A stretch of DNA of 51,849 nt from an uncultured Bilophila sp. (GCA_910585945.1 CAJUHZ010000016.1:1-51849), one strand, 5' to 3'; counted from the first letter of the stretch, positions 31,770 through 41,962 are shown. Translations and numbers: made by a program. Notes: generated by a model not told the origin, from the sequence alone.

Positions 31770-33995
31770 CTATTCTTCATCCGTGGTTTTGCGCACGACT
31801 TCAAGAACCGCCGGAATATGCCGCAACTTGTCGATGACATGGTACAGATGCGCCACGTCACGCACTTCGATCTCGAATTCCATTTCGGTTCGGTTGTCCA
31901 GCGTACATTGCAGGAGGCAGGACGAAATGTTGGCGTCCTCATCCCGCATGACCACCGCCACATCGGCCAAAATTCCCTTTTCATTATTGGCCAGAAGATG
32001 GACACGCACCGGGAAGGGCTGGGTTTCATGGCCGTCCCACTGCACGGAAAGCAGACGATCCGGCTCAAGATCCCGCACATTGGGGCAGGTGGAAGTGTGG
32101 ACGATGACGCCCCGCCCCCGGCTGACGAAACCGACGATGGAATCGCCCGGAACAGGGTTGCAGCATTTGGCGAAACGCAGCAGCATATTGTCCACGCCGC
32201 GTACGCTGATCGCTCCGCTCTGCCCCGAAGGGGCCTCCTGCGAAGTCGCCCGATCCTTCTTTCTGATCGACGAGGCGTCCGCCAGCGCCTCGGGCAAGTC
32301 CACCGTCTCGGGAGGCGCGACAAGCGCCTGGAGCCGGTTGAGCACCGCTTTTGCCGTATAGCGCGCGTAGCCGACAGACGCCAGAAGATCGTCGGCGCTG
32401 GCCACGGAAAAATTCTGGGCGAGCGCCTTGAGATGACCCTCCTTCTCGGCCCGCGCCAGGGAAAGCCCCATGCGCCGTCCTTCCTTTTCCAGCATTTCAC
32501 GGCCGAGCGTGATGGCGGCGGCGCGCTCCTCAGTGCGCAAATATTGCTGGATGCGGTTGCGGGCCTTGGCGGTTTTGACGATCTTGAGCCAGTCGCGGCT
32601 TGGATGACGGTTTTTGTCCGTAAGGATTTCCACCGTATCCCCGCTCTTCAGCGGGGTCCCCAACGGAACCAGCTTGCCGTTGACTTTCGCCCCGACGCAC
32701 CTGCTGCCAACCTGCGTGTGGATCAGAAACGCGAAGTCAAGCGGCGTCGCTCCCTCGGGGAGTTCTTTCACATCCCCGGCGGGAGTGAATACATACACCT
32801 CGTCCTTGAACAGGTCGAGGCGCAGCGAATGCATGAACTCCTTGGAGTCGGACTCTTCCCCCTGCCGATCCAGAATTTCGCGCAACCATTCAAATTCCGG
32901 AGCGTCTCTGACGTCGACAGCATGGTTGCGTTCCTTGTACAGCCAGTGCGAAGCGACTCCGTGTTCGGCAAGCCTGTGCATCTCCTCGGTGCGGAACTGT
33001 ATTTCAATACGCTCCCCTTCAGGCCCGATGACGGTAGTATGCAGGCTTTGATAGCCATTGGCCTTGGGCATGGAAATATAGTCCTTGAACCGCCCCGGAA
33101 CAGGCTTCCATTGCGCATGAACCAGACCAAGCATGGCGTAACAGTCTCGAACCTCCTTCACAATGACGCGGAAAGCCAGAATGTCATGCATGTCTTCCAA
33201 CGTCAGGTTTTGTTCGGTCATCTTGCGATAGATGCTGTAGGCATGCTTTATACGGCCCCAGACAGTGCCCTGGAGTCCATTTTCCTGCAAGGTGTCTTCA
33301 AGGCGAGCGATGATTTTGGAGATGATCTGCCGCTCGACAACCTGGTTGGTCTCCATCCAGTCAAAAATCTGCCCGTACTTGTCGGGATGGAGATATTTGA
33401 AGCTCAGGTTCTCCAGCTCCAGCTTGATGCGGTGCAGGCCGAGGCGGTTGGCGAGCGGAGCGTAAATGTCCATTGTTTCCTGCGCAATGGCCTGACGTCG
33501 ATGCGGCTTCTGAAAGTCCAGGGTCCGCATGTTGTGCGTGCGGTCGGCAAGCTTTACCACCGGAACGCGAATGTCGTGGGACATGGCCAGGATCATCTTG
33601 CGTATGTTTTCCGCTTGCTGCTCTTCCTTGCTGTCAAAGTTCATCATGCTGATTTTGGTGACGCCATCCACAATGTCCGCCACCTGTTCGCCGAACTCCG
33701 CATCAATTTCTTCAAGGGTTACTTTCGTGTCTTCCACAGTATCGTGCAGCAGGCCGGCCGCCACGGCATGGGCGTCAAACCCGAGTTCCGCCAAAATCTC
33801 GGCTACCGCCAGAGGATGCGAGAGGTACGGTTCGCCGGAGAGGCGCACCTGCCCGGCATGGGCCGCTGCGGCATAAGTGTAGGCTTTCCGCACAAGAGCC
33901 TGCTCCGCTTCGGTGGAATTGGCGGCAAGCCGGCTCAACACATTCTGCATGGGTAAGGGCAGTTGTGAAGCCGGCGCTTCAATGGTGCTGCTCAT
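31770..33995 (-). CDS. rel: Bifunctional (p)ppGpp synthetase/hydrolase (Rel/SpoT)
   Basis: Makes and degrades the stringent-response alarmone. The 741-residue protein has an intact hydrolase HD site (His84-Asp85 and Glu88-Asp89 in HDTVEDT), an intact synthetase domain with RFKD at 302-305 (the charge state of bifunctional Rel enzymes, not EXDD of RelA), YQSLHTTV, a TGS domain near 400-465, and a C-terminal ACT domain. Both activities are therefore predicted. ATG 33995 with GGGGG upstream is chosen; the longer frame from 34082 runs into the upstream gene. It is 44 bp past the peptide-binding protein and 23 bp before an AraC regulator. Confidence 0.95.
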   Translation of the reverse strand: MSSTIEAPASQLPLPMQNVLSRLAANSTEAEQALVRKAYTYAAAAHAGQVRLSGEPYLSHPLAVAEILAELGFDAHAVAAGLLHDTVEDTKVTLEEIDAEFGEQVADIVDGVTKISMMNFDSKEEQQAENIRKMILAMSHDIRVPVVKLADRTHNMRTLDFQKPHRRQAIAQETMDIYAPLANRLGLHRIKLELENLSFKYLHPDKYGQIFDWMETNQVVERQIISKIIARLEDTLQENGLQGTVWGRIKHAYSIYRKMTEQNLTLEDMHDILAFRVIVKEVRDCYAMLGLVHAQWKPVPGRFKDYISMPKANGYQSLHTTVIGPEGERIEIQFRTEEMHRLAEHGVASHWLYKERNHAVDVRDAPEFEWLREILDRQGEESDSKEFMHSLRLDLFKDEVYVFTPAGDVKELPEGATPLDFAFLIHTQVGSRCVGAKVNGKLVPLGTPLKSGDTVEILTDKNRHPSRDWLKIVKTAKARNRIQQYLRTEERAAAITLGREMLEKEGRRMGLSLARAEKEGHLKALAQNFSVASADDLLASVGYARYTAKAVLNRLQALVAPPETVDLPEALADASSIRKKDRATSQEAPSGQSGAISVRGVDNMLLRFAKCCNPVPGDSIVGFVSRGRGVIVHTSTCPNVRDLEPDRLLSVQWDGHETQPFPVRVHLLANNEKGILADVAVVMRDEDANISSCLLQCTLDNRTEMEFEIEVRDVAHLYHVIDKLRHIPAVLEVVRKTTDEE

Positions 33996-34039
33996 GAGGC
34001 CCCCGGAAAGTCTGAGGTGAAAGGTGACGACACGACACA

Positions 34040-35689
34040 TTACGGCCGGATGCGATGCCGTTGCAAGGCGGCAGGCACCCACCAGCGCTCAAAATTGTGC
34101 ATGATGCCGCTGAGAGCGGGCTGCACGCCGTGAAAACGCGCCTGCACAATCGGGAGCGCATACGGCACATACAAAAAGCAATAGGGTTGTTCCGCATCCA
34201 GAATTTCCTGCACGCGGTCATACAATACCTTCCGGCGAACCCGATCCGGCGTGGCGCGGGCTTCGACAAGCAGTTCGTCCACTTCGGCATTCTGGTAGCC
34301 GGTAAAGTTCAACCCCCCGGGCTTTGCCTTCGAGGAATGCCAGACATCAAAAATATCCGGATCCTGCGTGATCGTCCAGGCAAGAATAAGGGCGTCAAAA
34401 CGCCCGGTATGCACAAACTCCTTGATGAACGACGCCCACTCCACCGTGCGGATGCGAACGTCGATTCCAACGGCCTTGAGCTGATTCTGGATGATGACGG
34501 CGGTTTTGATGCGCTGATCGTTGCCCTGATTCACAAGAATGGTGAACACAAAGGGCTGGCCGTCACGCTCAAGCACACCGTCGCCATCGGCATCCTGCCA
34601 GCCGGCTTCGGCCAGCAGTCGTCGGGCCGTCGCCACGTCATGGCGCATGGGGAGCAACGTGTCGTTGTATGCCCAGGTCCCCGGTTTGTATGGCCCTACC
34701 GTGGGTACGCCCTGCCCCAGCAGCACGATCTCCACCAGCGACTCGCGGTCAATGGCCATGGAAATGGCGCGGCGTGTCCGCACATCGCGGAAAAAGGCAT
34801 GTCGCAGATTGAAGCCGAGAAAGGTGTAGCTGAAAGACAGATATTTGTATTTCCTCCACTGCTCTTCCCATCTGCTCCCCTGCGTTTGCCGCAGATATTG
34901 CTGGGGAGAAAGCCCCATCATATCCAGACGCCCGGCCTTGAGTTCAAGAAACATGGTCGAAGGATCCGGGATAAGACGGTAAACAACCTCATCAAGATAG
35001 GGACGCCCTTCAAAATAGGTATCCGACGCCTCCAGCGTCAACCTCGATCCGGCGTCCCAGCTTTTGAGACGAAACGGCCCGGCTCCCACAGGGTGACGGG
35101 CGAACGACGTGGTCATGAGATCCTGCCCCTCCAAAATATGCTTGGGCAAAATGGCTCCCATCCATGTCATGAGCGCACGGGCAAAAGGCTTGTCGTAAAA
35201 AACCTCGAAACTGAGCGGGCCGGTCTTTTCAAAACGGCTGATGCTCATGAAATCTTCGGCATAGGCCGTAGGCGTCTTCGGGTCCACCATCACGCGATAG
35301 GTGAACTCCACATCATCGGCCGTAAGAGGCGTGCCGTCTTGCCATTTGAGGTCGTCCCGAAGACGGAACCGCAGTCTGCGCCCGTTGTCGAGTGTTTCAT
35401 ACGAGGCCGCCGCCCACGGAACAACATTCAGGTCCTTGTCGAATTTCAGGGGCGCGACAAACAGAAGCCCCGTGATTTCGCTGGAAGCGGAATCCGTCGC
35501 AAGATACGGCGTGAGGTTGGAAGGTTCACCGATGCTCCCCATCAAAATCCGTCCGCCAAACGCCGGAGCTTCCACCCGCCCGCCGGGGGCGTGCGCGTTG
35601 GCGAATACGATTTCGTCAGAGGCCGACGGAATGATGCAGAGGCCGGCCGCCGCCAGAGCCATCCAAAAAAATTTGAAGAAACTGTTCAT
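34040..35689 (-). CDS. Extracellular solute-binding protein, peptide/nickel (family 5) type
   Basis: The 549-residue protein has an N-terminal signal peptide (hydrophobic segment at residues 8-24, ending near FANA) and a family-5 binding-protein body: the ESNLTPYLATDSAS-like start (GEPSNLTPYLATDSASSEI), WAASYETLDNGRRLRFRLRDDLKWQDGTPLTADDVEFTY near residue 100, and RRAISMAIDRESLVEIVLLGQG near 300. It should bind oligopeptides, nickel chelates or similar periplasmic ligands. No permease or ATPase genes are adjacent, so it is an orphan component. ATG 35689 gives the best signal peptide, though no strong ribosome binding site precedes it. It is divergent from the SNF2 gene. Confidence 0.85.
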   Translation of the reverse strand: MNSFFKFFWMALAAAGLCIIPSASDEIVFANAHAPGGRVEAPAFGGRILMGSIGEPSNLTPYLATDSASSEITGLLFVAPLKFDKDLNVVPWAAASYETLDNGRRLRFRLRDDLKWQDGTPLTADDVEFTYRVMVDPKTPTAYAEDFMSISRFEKTGPLSFEVFYDKPFARALMTWMGAILPKHILEGQDLMTTSFARHPVGAGPFRLKSWDAGSRLTLEASDTYFEGRPYLDEVVYRLIPDPSTMFLELKAGRLDMMGLSPQQYLRQTQGSRWEEQWRKYKYLSFSYTFLGFNLRHAFFRDVRTRRAISMAIDRESLVEIVLLGQGVPTVGPYKPGTWAYNDTLLPMRHDVATARRLLAEAGWQDADGDGVLERDGQPFVFTILVNQGNDQRIKTAVIIQNQLKAVGIDVRIRTVEWASFIKEFVHTGRFDALILAWTITQDPDIFDVWHSSKAKPGGLNFTGYQNAEVDELLVEARATPDRVRRKVLYDRVQEILDAEQPYCFLYVPYALPIVQARFHGVQPALSGIMHNFERWWVPAALQRHRIRP

Positions 35690-35729
35690 GTGAAGCAGCC
35701 GTGTTATGAAATTTTTTTCCCGAAAGACC

Positions 35730-35788
35730 AATAGCATACTTCCGAACCCTTGAAAACATGCTATTCTTCGCATATACCCATAATAGAG
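35730..35788 (+). promoter_or_regulatory. Inverted repeat and possible promoter between the binding protein and SNF2 genes
   Basis: AATAGCAT (35730-35737) and ATGCTATT (35758-35765) form an 8-bp inverted repeat 20 bp apart. TTGAAA (35750-35755) lies 17 bp before TATACC (35773-35778) on the plus strand, pointing at the SNF2 gene. The repeat spans the -35, so a repressor site is possible. The 225-bp gap holds no gene. Confidence 0.35.
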
Positions 35789-35913
35789 TAGCGCCTCGGA
35801 TGGTTTGCAGCGCTACGAAAGGCGTTCTTCCTGTCCAGAATACGCGCCGCGTATGAAACAGGGACATGTGGGAACAAATCGGATGCGTTCCAATTTTTGA
35901 TAAAGGAAGCCCT

Positions 35914-38900
35914 ATGAACGTGCGAGAGGAAAATGCGGCGCGTGCCTTGGTGCAGCTTTTTTTGAAAGATTCCATCCCGGAATACATCAAGGATGCGGGG
36001 CAGGAAATTGTTTCCGGAGGGGGCGTCCAAAAGTTGTCAATTCGCAAGGAAGCGGAAACCTGGAATGTGGAAGGCATCGTGCAGGGTGAAGACTTCCAGA
36101 ACTATTCGCCCCATCTTCTGCTTAACCTGGCTGACTCGCAATCGACGCACACCTGCAATTGTCATGAGGCGTTCATGGGGGTATGCCGGCATGTGGCCGC
36201 CCTTGCCCTGAAATGCTGCACGGAGCTTGACAAGAACTACAACACGCAAAAGGAAGGCCAGCGGCCCAAGGTGGAGTGGCGACAGAGCTTTCGCGGATTC
36301 TTTACAAATTCCCTTGAGCCGGAAGTGGGCCGGCACTACCTGATTTTCCGCTTTTTCCCCGAACCGGGACGGCTTATCGTCTCTTTGCACCGCGCCCGTC
36401 AAAACAAAACCGGGCTTTCCTCCGTGCATCAGGAGACCTCCCTTGAGCAGATCCTGCGCAATCCGGAGTGGTGCGAGCAATCGCCCCAGATCCTGAAAGT
36501 AGCTGAACAGATTGGTCATTATCTTGATTATTACGGCCACCGGGTGGAAATCCCGGAGGGCCTGGTTTCCTGGTTCTTTTGGGCCGTGCGCAACGAATAC
36601 TACCTGTACTGGCAGGATAGCGAAATTCCATGCAATATCGTGACAACCCCCATGAGCATGAAATTGCGGCCAAGCATTGATGACGAGGGGCTGCGCTTTG
36701 ATATCCTGCTGCAGAGGGGGAACAAGAAGCCCTTCAGCATAACCGATGAAGATACGCTGATCACCTTTCATGGGCAGATGCCCCTGTGGGTATGCTGGAA
36801 CCAGAGCTTCTACCCGGTACAAACAAGCCTTTCCCCCGCACTGATCAAGGAGCTTGTCGCCAACCATCCCACAGTGCCGCAAGACAACCTGTCGGAATTT
36901 CTCGATCGGGTGTGGGCGCGGCTTCCTGCTTCCGAATTGTATGAACCGGAAGAATTCCTTAAAATCATGGAGCCGATCTTTCAGCCGGCTACCTACGATC
37001 CAAAACTTTTCCTTGACGAAGAAGGCAGCCTGCTCACGCTTGAGGTTCAAAACACCTACGAAACGGTTCATGGCGAATTCACTCTGCCCGGCCCCAATCC
37101 GGATTTCCAGACGGGCAGTTATGTTTTTGAAGGTCATACCTTTCTGGTGCGGCGCGACCAGACAGAAGAAGCAGCCCTGATGACGCAGCTTGCCGAGATG
37201 CACTTTCAGCCGCGAAGCAACAAATTGTGGTTCATGGAGCCGGAAGAAGCGATCGCCTTTCTCCTTGATTCATACCCCACGCTGGTAGAAAACTGGCGAG
37301 TTTACGGCGAAAAGGCGCTTACGCGCTACAAGGTGCGCATGGCGCAGCCAAGCATCACAGCCAAGGTGGAAAGCAACGAAAAAGAGAAGTGGTTCAGTCT
37401 TGATATCAGCGTGGAGTATGATGGGCAGCGCCTGCCCCTGGAACGCATCTGGAAGGCATGGGTACGCGGACGCCGCTATGTGCAGCTGAAAGACGGATCG
37501 TACACGAGCCTGCCGGAATCCTGGCTGGAAAAACTGGCTCACAAGCTGCAAGCCCTCGGTTTTGATCCCACCAAACCGCCGAAACATCAATTCAAGCAGT
37601 TTGAAGCGCCGGTGCTCGACAGCCTTCTTGACGATCTGCCCAACGCCGAGACCGACTCTTTCTGGAACTCATTGCGTGAAAAGGTGCGTCACTTCAAGGA
37701 AGTGGCGCAGGTGAACACGCCAAAGGGTCTGAACGCAAGTCTGCGCAAGTACCAGCTGCAAGGCGTTTCGTATCTCAACTTTCTCAGCGAGTACGGTTTT
37801 GGCGGTATCCTGGCCGACGAAATGGGGTTGGGCAAAACCATTCAGACCCTTGCCTTTGTCCAGCACATGATCAACAGAGGGTACGAGGGACCCAACCTGA
37901 TTGTTGTGCCTACCTCCGTCTTGCCGAACTGGGAGCGCGAGGCGCAGAAGTTTGTCCCCGCCCTGAAATGTCTGATCATCTACGGCACGCGCCGTGAAGG
38001 CATGTTCCGCAAGGTGTCCGACTCCCATATCGTCGTCACCACCTACGCTCTGCTCCGTCGTGACCTGGAAGAGCTGGAAAAGCATTATTTCAACTCGGTC
38101 ATTCTGGATGAAGCCCAGAACATCAAAAATCCGAACACGATCACCGCACGGGCCGTTCGCGCCATCAAGGCGCGCATGCGTCTGTGCCTTTCCGGCACGC
38201 CTATCGAAAACAACCTGTTCGAACTTTGGTCGCTGTTCGAGTTCCTTATGCCGGGCTTTCTCGGCTCGCAACATGCCTTTCAACGCGGCGTCGTCAAACC
38301 CATTCGGGATGGCGACAGCGAAACACTGGAGTACCTGCGTTCACGCGTCAAGCCCTTCATTTTGCGGCGCACCAAGGCCGAGGTGGCAAAGGATCTGCCG
38401 CCCAAGATCGAAAATGTCACCTACTGCGCCATGACCGAAGAACAGGCGGAACTGTACGCCGCGCTCACCCGAAAGTTGCGCGATCAGGTCCTTGCCGATG
38501 TGGAAAGCAAGGGCATGGCCAAAAGCCAGATGTCCATTCTGGACGCGTTGCTCAAACTGCGTCAGATCTGTTGCCACCCGCGCCTGCTCAAGGTCGATAT
38601 GCCCGGCTTCTCTACCGGAAGCCTGCCCTCCGGAAAATTTGAAGCCTTCAAGGACATGATTTTCGATATTGTGGATGGCGGCCACAAGGTGCTTGTTTTC
38701 TCACAGTTCGTGCAAATGCTGCAACTCATCAGAAGCTGGTTCCAGTTGACGGATATCCCCTTCTGTTATCTGGACGGAACCAGCAAGGATCGGCTCGATC
38801 AAGTCGACAAGTTCAACAGCAGCCCGGATATCCCCGTCTTTCTGATCTCGCTCAAGGCGGGGGGAACCGGCCTCAACCTCACTTCGGCGGACTATGTTAT

Positions 38901-39135
38901 TCATTACGACCCCTGGTGGAATCCGGCTGTGGAAAGTCAGGCCACAGACCGTACCCACCGTATCGGCCAGACCCGGCAGGTTTTTTCCTACAAGCTGATC
39001 TGCCAGAACACCGTGGAAGAAAAAATCCTCAAGCTTCAGGAAATGAAGCGGGGCGTGGCCGAAGCCGTCATTCCCGGCCAGGACACCTGGAAATCACTGA
39101 CGAAAGAAGATCTGGAAATGCTGTTCGAGGTCTAA
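35914..39135 (+). CDS. SWIM-domain SNF2-family DEAD-like helicase
   Basis: The 1073-residue protein begins with a SWIM zinc finger (Cys81, Cys83, Cys91, His93 in CNCHEAFMGVCRH), continues with a long middle region without recognised domains, and ends in a SNF2 ATPase. Motif I is GLGKT (638-642), motif II is DEAQ (732-735) rather than DEAH, SGTPIENNLFELWSLFEF follows, and the C-terminal helicase domain has VFSQFVQM, SLKAGGTGLNLTSADYVIHYDPWWNP and DRTHRIGQ. It likely remodels DNA-bound protein complexes or RNA polymerase, as RapA-like SNF2 proteins do. AAGGA upstream of ATG 35914 sets the start. Confidence 0.92.
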   Translation: MNVREENAARALVQLFLKDSIPEYIKDAGQEIVSGGGVQKLSIRKEAETWNVEGIVQGEDFQNYSPHLLLNLADSQSTHTCNCHEAFMGVCRHVAALALKCCTELDKNYNTQKEGQRPKVEWRQSFRGFFTNSLEPEVGRHYLIFRFFPEPGRLIVSLHRARQNKTGLSSVHQETSLEQILRNPEWCEQSPQILKVAEQIGHYLDYYGHRVEIPEGLVSWFFWAVRNEYYLYWQDSEIPCNIVTTPMSMKLRPSIDDEGLRFDILLQRGNKKPFSITDEDTLITFHGQMPLWVCWNQSFYPVQTSLSPALIKELVANHPTVPQDNLSEFLDRVWARLPASELYEPEEFLKIMEPIFQPATYDPKLFLDEEGSLLTLEVQNTYETVHGEFTLPGPNPDFQTGSYVFEGHTFLVRRDQTEEAALMTQLAEMHFQPRSNKLWFMEPEEAIAFLLDSYPTLVENWRVYGEKALTRYKVRMAQPSITAKVESNEKEKWFSLDISVEYDGQRLPLERIWKAWVRGRRYVQLKDGSYTSLPESWLEKLAHKLQALGFDPTKPPKHQFKQFEAPVLDSLLDDLPNAETDSFWNSLREKVRHFKEVAQVNTPKGLNASLRKYQLQGVSYLNFLSEYGFGGILADEMGLGKTIQTLAFVQHMINRGYEGPNLIVVPTSVLPNWEREAQKFVPALKCLIIYGTRREGMFRKVSDSHIVVTTYALLRRDLEELEKHYFNSVILDEAQNIKNPNTITARAVRAIKARMRLCLSGTPIENNLFELWSLFEFLMPGFLGSQHAFQRGVVKPIRDGDSETLEYLRSRVKPFILRRTKAEVAKDLPPKIENVTYCAMTEEQAELYAALTRKLRDQVLADVESKGMAKSQMSILDALLKLRQICCHPRLLKVDMPGFSTGSLPSGKFEAFKDMIFDIVDGGHKVLVFSQFVQMLQLIRSWFQLTDIPFCYLDGTSKDRLDQVDKFNSSPDIPVFLISLKAGGTGLNLTSADYVIHYDPWWNPAVESQATDRTHRIGQTRQVFSYKLICQNTVEEKILKLQEMKRGVAEAVIPGQDTWKSLTKEDLEMLFEV

Positions 39136-39229
39136 AAATCGCTTCGCCGCCAGAGCCTTGCAAACGATTTTTCGCAATGGCCGTGGCGGCGCTTTTGAAG
39201 CTGCCTATATATTCCCATGATCCCGCCTT

Positions 39230-39252
39230 GCCGGCTGGCGCAGCCAGCCGGC
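39230..39252. terminator. Convergent hairpin between SNF2 and clpB
   Basis: A perfect 10-bp stem (39230-39239 with 39243-39252) and 3-nt loop lies in the 190-bp gap between the two convergent stops. A second 6-bp hairpin lies near 39265-39281. Neither has a T tract, so termination may rely on Rho or be shared. Confidence 0.45.
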
Positions 39253-39325
39253 TACCGGGGTAAAGGGAAATCATTTCCCTGCCGAGGGTTTTGAGGACAG
39301 TCAGTCCCCAAATTTCAAACAGATC

Positions 39326-41962
39326 CTATATTTCATCAAGCACCCACTCAGGCGCGTCGCCCTCCCTGCCGAGTCCGAAGCGAAGCGCCGAACCTTCCTC
39401 ATTGACGCCGACAATCACATGCTGCCCGTCACGGATCCTGCCGCCGATGAGCAGGCGCGCCAGGGGCGTCTCAATATGATTCTGGAGATACCGCTTGAGC
39501 GGACGCGCTCCAAAGTGTGGATCATAGGCCGTTTCCGCAATGAACGTATGCGTTTCATCGCTCAATTCGAGCGTGATCTTGCGATCTTCCAGCCGTTTGC
39601 GCAGTCGGTTGACCTGGAGATCCACGATCTGGCCGATCTGACTGGCCAGCAAAGGCTTGAAGAGAACCGTTTCATCCACCCTGTTCAGAAACTCGGGTTT
39701 GAAATGACGCCGAAGCTCGCCAATCACTGCCTCCTGCACGCCGGCCGTGAAGGAACCCTCCGCCGTGATGCCGTCCAGCATACGTTGCGAACCGATGTTG
39801 GAAGTCATGATCACGATGGTGTTGCGAAAATCCACCGTGCGCCCCTGGCTGTCCGTCAGGCGGCCGTCATCAAGAAGTTGCAAAAGGGTATTGAACACAT
39901 CCGGATGCGCCTTTTCGATTTCGTCGAAAAGCACCACACTGTACGGTTTGCGGCGCACAGCCTCGGTGAGCTGTCCGCCCTCGTCGTAACCCACATAGCC
40001 TGGAGGCGCGCCAATGAGCCGGGCGACGGAGTGTTTTTCCATGTACTCGCTCATGTCAAGGCGCACGATGTTTTCTTCCGAGTCAAACAGGGCTTCCGCC
40101 AGCGCCTTGCACAATTCGGTCTTGCCCACTCCGGTGGGGCCGAGGAAGATAAACGAACCTTGCGGCCGGGACGGATCGGAAAGCCCGGCGCGCGTCCGCA
40201 GCACGGCGTTGGAAACAGCATCGACGGCCTCGCTTTGCCCGATGACCCGTTCGTGCAATTTGGCCGGAAGCCTGAGCAACTTTTCCCGTTCGGACTCCAT
40301 GAGCCGCGTGACCGGAATACCCGTCCAGCGCGCGACGATATCCGCGACGTCATCGGGCCGTACTTCCTGCTTGAGCAGGCGGGGGGACTCCTCGCTTTCC
40401 GACTTTTCCAGCTGCTTTTCCAGTTCAAAAAGTTTGGAGTACTTCAGTTCCGCGGCCATGCGGAGATCGCCGTTGCGCGTCGCCTCGTCAATGGCGTGCC
40501 GTGTCCGCTCAATTTCTTCCTTGATGCCGCGGACAGCATTGATGGAACCTTTCTCGTTTTCCCACTGGGTACGCAGGCTGGTTTGCGTCAATTGCAGTTG
40601 GCGCAGTTCGTTCTCAAGCTTTTCAAGACGTTCGCGTGAGGCTTCGTCACTTTCCCGCCTCAGTGCCTCACGCTCGATTTCCAACTGCATGACCTTGCGA
40701 TTGGCCTCATCAAGCTCCGCCGGCAGCGAGTCGATTTCGGTACGAATCATCGCCGCCGCCTCGTCAATGAGATCGATGGCCTTGTCCGGAAGCTGGCGAT
40801 CGCTGATATACCGGTTTGAAAGAATGACAGCTTCGACAATGGACGAGTCGCTTATGCGCACTCCATGATGCACCTCGAAGCGATCCTTCAATCCGCGCAG
40901 AATCGATATGGCGTCCTCCACCGTGGGTTCGTCCACCAGCACAGGTTGAAAGCGCCGTTCCAGCGCCGGATCCTTTTCAATGTACCGGCGGTACTCGTCC
41001 GTTGTGGTAGCGCCGATGCAGTGCAACTCGCCGCGCGCCAGCATGGGCTTCAAAATATTGCCGGCGTCCATGGCGCCGTCTGTTTTTCCCGCGCCAACAA
41101 TGGTGTGCAGTTCATCAATAAACAGGATGATCCGCCCTTCGGATTTTTCCACTTCAGCGAGAACGGCCTTCAGCCGTTCTTCAAATTCGCCCCTGTATTT
41201 GGCCCCGGCGATGAGCGCTCCCATATCAAGCGCGAAGATCGCCTTGCCCTTCAACCCTTCCGGCACGTCTCCCTTGACGATACGGAAGGCAAGCCCCTCC
41301 ACAATGGCGGTTTTGCCCACGCCGGCCTCACCAATCAGCACAGGATTGTTCTTGGTGCGCCGGGAAAGGATACGAACCACGCGCCGGATTTCCCCGTCAC
41401 GTCCGATAACGGGATCAAGCTTGCCCTTGGCCGCCGCCTCCACCAGGTTGCGCCCATATTTCTTCAGCGCCTCGTAACTTTCTTCGGGGTTGGCCGAAGT
41501 CACCCGATGCGGACCGCGCACGGCCATCATCGCTTCCATGAACTTGTCCGGCGTAAGAGCGGTTGCCGCGGAGGCCTCGCCAATGCCCGTCGAGGCAGGC
41601 TCCTGCAAAAGCTCAGCGAACACATGCTCCACGCTTACATATTCGTCCCGCAGACGCTTGGCCAGGGATTCGGCATTGGCAAGATCCCGCGCCAGACGTT
41701 GGGAAAGGGTCACCTTGCCCATTTCCGCGCCAGGTCCACGCACCGAAGGGCGCTTGTTCAGCGCTTCTTCAAGCGCCGAGGCGAAGATGCGCGACTGTAT
41801 GCCCATATGTTCGAGCACACGGGGAACAAACCCCTCTTCCTGGTTGACCAGGGCAAGGGCAAGGTGTTCGACGTCCACTTCCTGATGGCCGCGCCGCGCC
41901 GCAATTCCCTGCGCGTCACTCAGCGCTTCCTGCAATTTTTGCGTAAACTTGTTCACATCCAT
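39326..41962 (-). CDS. clpB: ATP-dependent chaperone/disaggregase ClpB
   Basis: Hsp100 disaggregase that works with DnaK to rescue aggregated protein. The 878-residue product has the N-terminal Clp repeat domain, NBD1 with Walker A GEAGVGKT (211-218), a middle coiled coil (about 400-530, rich in Glu, Arg and Leu), NBD2 with Walker A GPTGVGKT, and a Leu-rich C-terminal subdomain. The ATG at 41962 has GAGGT nine bases upstream; the GTG three codons earlier directly abuts that site and is excluded. It follows cbpM by 155 bp. The gap has a 7-bp hairpin (42043-42062) without a T tract and no gene, so partial readthrough from cbpA-cbpM is possible. Confidence 0.97.
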   Translation of the reverse strand: MDVNKFTQKLQEALSDAQGIAARRGHQEVDVEHLALALVNQEEGFVPRVLEHMGIQSRIFASALEEALNKRPSVRGPGAEMGKVTLSQRLARDLANAESLAKRLRDEYVSVEHVFAELLQEPASTGIGEASAATALTPDKFMEAMMAVRGPHRVTSANPEESYEALKKYGRNLVEAAAKGKLDPVIGRDGEIRRVVRILSRRTKNNPVLIGEAGVGKTAIVEGLAFRIVKGDVPEGLKGKAIFALDMGALIAGAKYRGEFEERLKAVLAEVEKSEGRIILFIDELHTIVGAGKTDGAMDAGNILKPMLARGELHCIGATTTDEYRRYIEKDPALERRFQPVLVDEPTVEDAISILRGLKDRFEVHHGVRISDSSIVEAVILSNRYISDRQLPDKAIDLIDEAAAMIRTEIDSLPAELDEANRKVMQLEIEREALRRESDEASRERLEKLENELRQLQLTQTSLRTQWENEKGSINAVRGIKEEIERTRHAIDEATRNGDLRMAAELKYSKLFELEKQLEKSESEESPRLLKQEVRPDDVADIVARWTGIPVTRLMESEREKLLRLPAKLHERVIGQSEAVDAVSNAVLRTRAGLSDPSRPQGSFIFLGPTGVGKTELCKALAEALFDSEENIVRLDMSEYMEKHSVARLIGAPPGYVGYDEGGQLTEAVRRKPYSVVLFDEIEKAHPDVFNTLLQLLDDGRLTDSQGRTVDFRNTIVIMTSNIGSQRMLDGITAEGSFTAGVQEAVIGELRRHFKPEFLNRVDETVLFKPLLASQIGQIVDLQVNRLRKRLEDRKITLELSDETHTFIAETAYDPHFGARPLKRYLQNHIETPLARLLIGGRIRDGQHVIVGVNEEGSALRFGLGREGDAPEWVLDEI

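Noticed and set aside
39230..39281. Palindromes between SNF2 and clpB as a further copy of the hairpin-rich repeat
   Set aside because: None of the shared blocks of the repeat family occurs here; these are plain convergent hairpins.
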